Assembly: GCA_001970955.1 (NCBI GenBank) | Contig: MPUH01000254.1 | Coordinates: 1 to 64,000, forward strand | Direction: 5' to 3' | Origin: Stentor coeruleus | Lineage: Eukaryota; Ciliophora; Heterotrichea; Heterotrichida; Stentoridae | DNA: 64,000 nucleotides | Notes under the pieces: generated by a model | Database searches by the model: none | Told to the model about the DNA's origin: nothing | What the model saw: only the letters and a program-made list of their open reading frames with translations | Shown: positions 61,680 to 64,000 of the stretch, piece after piece | Layout: the number at the start of each line of letters is the position of its first letter | Numbering within the stretch: the stretch's first letter is position 1 | Program-made: the position numbers and the translations under genes

Positions 61680-62612
61680 TTAACTTATTATGCACTTGCA
61701 AGGTGTTGATTCTGGACCTTCAGACTCTTCTTCATTTAACTTTTCAAACTCTTCTTCATCATTCTTATAACTCCTCATTCTCTGCAAATTCCTCTTAACT
61801 TCTTCTAATTCCTCTTTAATTTCATTAACCTTATTCTTCTGCACATCAAGTTTTTCATTATTTTTCTTCTCACAATTTTCTTTAATAATATGCCTCAAAT
61901 CAATATTCTCATCTTTTTCCTTATCAATCTGTTCCTTAAGTAATTCTAAACCATCTACAACTTGTTGTGTAAAAACATAATGGTCATCATCAATTTCCTT
62001 TATTTGTCTTTTCAACTCTTCATTTTCTAAATATAATTCCCCATAATTCGGGGGGATAACATTAGAGTTTTTTTTGCATTCTAAAGCTTCGGCACGATTT
62101 TTTATTAATTCTTGAGTTAATTTCCCTATTTTGACTTCTTTTTCTAAATCTTGGACTTCAAGTTTGTTTTTTTCTGTGATTAAAAGTTTTATTTCATTAC
62201 TTAATCGATGAAGGTTGTTATAAGCTTGAGATGCTTCTTGTTGAACATGTGTGTAATACCTTTCGTATTCGATTATCTGCGGTCTTTTAAGTGAGGATTT
62301 TATTTCTTGTAGAGTTTTTTCTAGAGTCATTATTTCGATTATTGTATTTTCATTTGATTCTTTGGCTTTTTCTAGATTGTGGCTTATGGATTTTAATAAT
62401 TTGGTGACTTTTTTAGCACATTTGCTACAGGATTCGATGATGGTAGAGGATTTTATTGTCGAACTACATGAAGAACAGAAGTTTTGTGAGCAGATTGTAC
62501 AGGATTGGATGGAAGAGGTACTTGAGGATTTGCAGAGGTAGCAAAAAGGGATTGAGGAATCTTTTGGAGGTAAGAGAAAGACATCATCTTCAACGATTAT
62601 TTGTGAATCCAT
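61680..62612 (-). CDS. zinc-finger and coiled-coil protein with CAAX end CIIS
   Basis: This 310-aa protein has an N-terminal Cys-rich module with four CxxC pairs (CYLC, CTIC, CSSC, CSKC within residues 24-66), resembling a FYVE- or B-box-like zinc fold. About 210 residues of coiled coil follow. The protein ends PCKCIIS, a good farnesylation CAAX box with an extra Cys. A lipid-anchored scaffold on an endomembrane is a fair inference. It converges on the kinase gene with 29 nt between stops. Confidence 0.8.
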   Translation of the reverse strand: MDSQIIVEDDVFLLPPKDSSIPFCYLCKSSSTSSIQSCTICSQNFCSSCSSTIKSSTIIESCSKCAKKVTKLLKSISHNLEKAKESNENTIIEIMTLEKTLQEIKSSLKRPQIIEYERYYTHVQQEASQAYNNLHRLSNEIKLLITEKNKLEVQDLEKEVKIGKLTQELIKNRAEALECKKNSNVIPPNYGELYLENEELKRQIKEIDDDHYVFTQQVVDGLELLKEQIDKEKDENIDLRHIIKENCEKKNNEKLDVQKNKVNEIKEELEEVKRNLQRMRSYKNDEEEFEKLNEEESEGPESTPCKCIIS

Positions 62613-62908
62613 TTTAAATATTTTCTACAGAGATGATATAATAGGAAGATTTTATGGAATATTACTATAGTTTTGGAAGTTTATGAATATAGGCTTTTTG
62701 ATAGGATAGGGTGATTGGAATTTATGGTTTTTTAAGTAAGTGATTTATATAGTTTTCAATGATTTTTATATGAGAATATTTAGTTTGATATAAAGCCAAG
62801 TATGTAAAATGATTATTTATTTTAAATTTAGTTTGCAATTATAATATTAGAGTATTTAAATTGGTAAATTTATATATTTCACCATAGAAGATTAGGACTT
62901 GATTTATA
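62613..62908. promoter_or_regulatory. divergent promoter region (296 nt)
   Basis: AT-rich and G-skewed on the left, between the starts of the CAAX protein and the COPI-associated-like gene. Nothing specific was seen. Confidence 0.4.
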
Positions 62909-63322
62909 ATGAAATTAGTATATTGGCCTTTACGAGTCCTCAGTTTTCTCATTGGCCTAAGCCTCGTAGCTTTCGGAATCTACACTTTCTGGGATTTTTC
63001 TTTATCAGTGCCCATGGATTTAATCCTACCAGTTTATTATATGTAAAAAACATACAGACTATTTGGTTTTATCATTATAAGTGCTGAAGTTCCTGTAAAA
63101 TTTCTCCTTAAAAACTTCAAATACATGAGAAACTGGGCATCTCGAGGAATGTTTTATTTCTTGTAATAAATATTTAGCCTTTCAACATTTTCTTTAAGCC
63201 ATGAAACTATATTCAACTATATTTTTGCTATAGTTTTATTATCAGTTGGTGTTCTTTATCTAATCGCATATTGTTTCTGTAGACCAAAAAAACCTAGACC
63301 TCTAAGTAATCAAGTGCTTTAA
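62909..63322 (+). CDS. COPI-associated/TVP-like four-span membrane protein, three exons
   Basis: This gene is not visible as one frame because two 15-nt introns interrupt it. Exons are 62909-63042, 63058-63162 and 63178-63322, giving 127 aa. Four hydrophobic segments surround the motif ILFGFIIISAEVPVKFLLKN and then MRNWASRGMFYFLL, which fits the COPI-associated protein family (related to yeast Tvp15) of small Golgi membrane proteins. The basic C-terminal tail (CFCRPKKPRPLSNQVL) faces the cytosol by charge. Function in the family is poorly known, linked to Golgi vesicle traffic. Confidence 0.85.
63043..63057 (+). other. 15-nt spliceosomal intron
   Basis: The sequence is GTAAAAAACATACAG, with A at position 10. 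It joins VYY to ILFGF in the COPI-associated-like gene. Confidence 0.88.
63163..63177 (+). other. 15-nt spliceosomal intron
   Basis: The sequence is GTAATAAATATTTAG, with A at position 10 and an in-frame stop. It joins MFYFL to LSTFSL in the COPI-associated-like gene. Confidence 0.9.
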
Positions 63323-63398
63323 TTAACTTTTTAAACTATATAAATTTTATGATGGAAAAATGATAACAACTTGTAGGAAACTGTTTTTGTAAAAACTA

Positions 63399-63782
63399 TT
63401 AATTATAAATAAACGTATATGGTCTATTTAGCAATAACTCTGTATCTTCTGATGTCATTTCTCCTTTAATATCACTAGCTTTGCACCCATTAAGCAACAA
63501 CTCTTGTATTAGTCTCACTTCACCTTCTAAAAAATCAATTTTCACGTACTTTGCAGGTAGTGAACCTGTTTTTATAGTTCGGATTTTTGAATGAGTAACT
63601 ATTGCATTACGCGCTGCTCTAACCCATTGTCCATTCAAACTTTTCGCCACACTAACATTAATCACAGCCCTTGTGCTATATTTTATCAATACTGATCTTA
63701 AACAGCTTAGTTCATCTAAAGACAAAATCACTGAAAAGCTGTTTTTACTTTCAATATCATGATTCAAAATTTCAGTTTGCAT
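63399..63782 (-). CDS. unknown small protein
   Basis: This 127-aa protein has a mixed alpha/beta pattern with no membrane span. The segment RTIKTGSLPAKYVKIDFLEG recalls the late strands of discoidin-like (F5/8 type C or APC10) domains, but the match is short and not enough for a call. The frame has normal composition and starts at ATG 32 nt from the stop of the next minus-strand gene. Confidence 0.65.
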   Translation of the reverse strand: MQTEILNHDIESKNSFSVILSLDELSCLRSVLIKYSTRAVINVSVAKSLNGQWVRAARNAIVTHSKIRTIKTGSLPAKYVKIDFLEGEVRLIQELLLNGCKASDIKGEMTSEDTELLLNRPYTFIYN

Positions 63783-63813
63783 CTTTATTAGACTTATTAT
63801 ATTAAATTAACCT

Positions 63814-64000
63814 CAGTTATTATTTGAATAGCAATTAACATGTCCTACGCTTCTACAATACAAGCATGTAGAATTAGAAAAGTCTTCTTTATAAGCATTA
63901 TTACAATTAGAAGCGCATTTTTCCCATGTATGACCATAAATGCCACAATTTAAGCATCTTGAATTTTTATTTGGGCACTGAGAATTTGTATGTCCTGGAG
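63814..64000 (-). CDS. CCHC zinc-knuckle protein, partial (C-terminus)
   Basis: The visible 61 codons end the protein; the start lies beyond the right edge. One complete CX2CX4HX4C knuckle (CLNCGIYGHTWEKC) is flanked by the end of another (PGHTNSQC) and by a shorter final one (CLYCRSVGHVNC). Tandem knuckles of this kind are found in cellular RNA-binding proteins such as CNBP/Gis2 and Air1/2. The stop is TGA, with TAA two codons later. The function of this copy is unknown. Confidence 0.8.

Noticed and set aside
1-64000. TGA read as Trp (Blepharisma-type code)
   Set aside because: Conserved Trp residues use TGG throughout, and long conserved genes have no in-frame TGA.
63814-64000. Retroelement origin for the zinc-knuckle protein
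   Set aside because: Only knuckles are visible, with spacing like cellular Gis2/Air-type proteins, and no other element parts are present.
1-64000. tRNA, rRNA, CRISPR or telomere repeats
   Set aside because: No B-box-like GGTTCRANNCC in a tRNA setting, no rRNA cores, no spaced short repeats and no tandem CCCTAA-type arrays were seen on either strand.

Overview
The window reads as macronuclear DNA of a heterotrich ciliate, most likely Stentor or a close relative. The grounds are AT-rich DNA with closely packed genes, standard stop codons (mostly TAA and TAG, TGA in three genes), Trp encoded by TGG in conserved enzymes, and 15-nt introns. I found eight such introns. All fit GTAANNNNNANNYAG, with an invariant A at position 10, probably the branch point. 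Family names come from motif recognition, since no search could be run.

Layout. 1-7.9 kb: a partial F-box-like gene (-), NF-YA (+), a minus-strand tandem of C2H2 protein, MULE-domain protein and Brl1/Brr6, then a plus-strand tandem of dual-specificity phosphatase, vacuolar-sorting-receptor-like protein and coiled-coil protein. 8.6-20 kb: propionyl-CoA carboxylase beta, a small unknown, an SH3 protein, two cytoskeletal-looking coiled-coil/IQ proteins, and a TauE/SafE-family transporter. 20.5-33 kb: transportin-3-like importin, transketolase, an unknown, a CCT-motif protein and a four-domain voltage-gated calcium channel of about 1,723 aa. 34-44 kb: RING-CH/FHA protein, STPGR-repeat protein, two unknowns, an EF-hand protein, a CAAX-ending protein, IFT43, and a very acidic secreted repeat protein. 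44-54.6 kb: a gene-poor stretch hiding a 70-aa intron-containing gene, then HPPD, a membrane protein, a C2-domain protein, SOSS-B and a divergent mitochondrial carrier. 54.6-64 kb: pseudokinase, CK1, a C2-like/coiled-coil protein, a CAMK-like kinase, a zinc-finger/CAAX protein, an intron-split COPI-associated-like membrane protein, an unknown and a partial zinc-knuckle protein.

Non-coding DNA is polarised by transcription. On the coding strand, 5' flanks are rich in C and almost free of G, while 3' flanks are rich in G and almost free of C. The switch points follow gene orientation across the window. Most starts sit in (T)ATAAATG or a close variant. Intergenic distances fall to 20-31 nt in several places, and one divergent pair is separated by only 21 nt.

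Seven single Ns mark contig joins. Six lie between duplicated flanks (about 50-110 bp) left by unmerged contig ends. Removing the duplicates restores an exact multiple of three in four genes, so those breaks are assembly artefacts and not pseudogenes.

No tRNA, rRNA, CRISPR, telomere array, retroelement or virus-like element was recognised. The main discoveries are two genes missed by simple ORF calling (45302-45529 and 62909-63322), the intron set, the polarised flanks, the acidic Cys-repeat secreted protein and the 21-nt bidirectional promoter.
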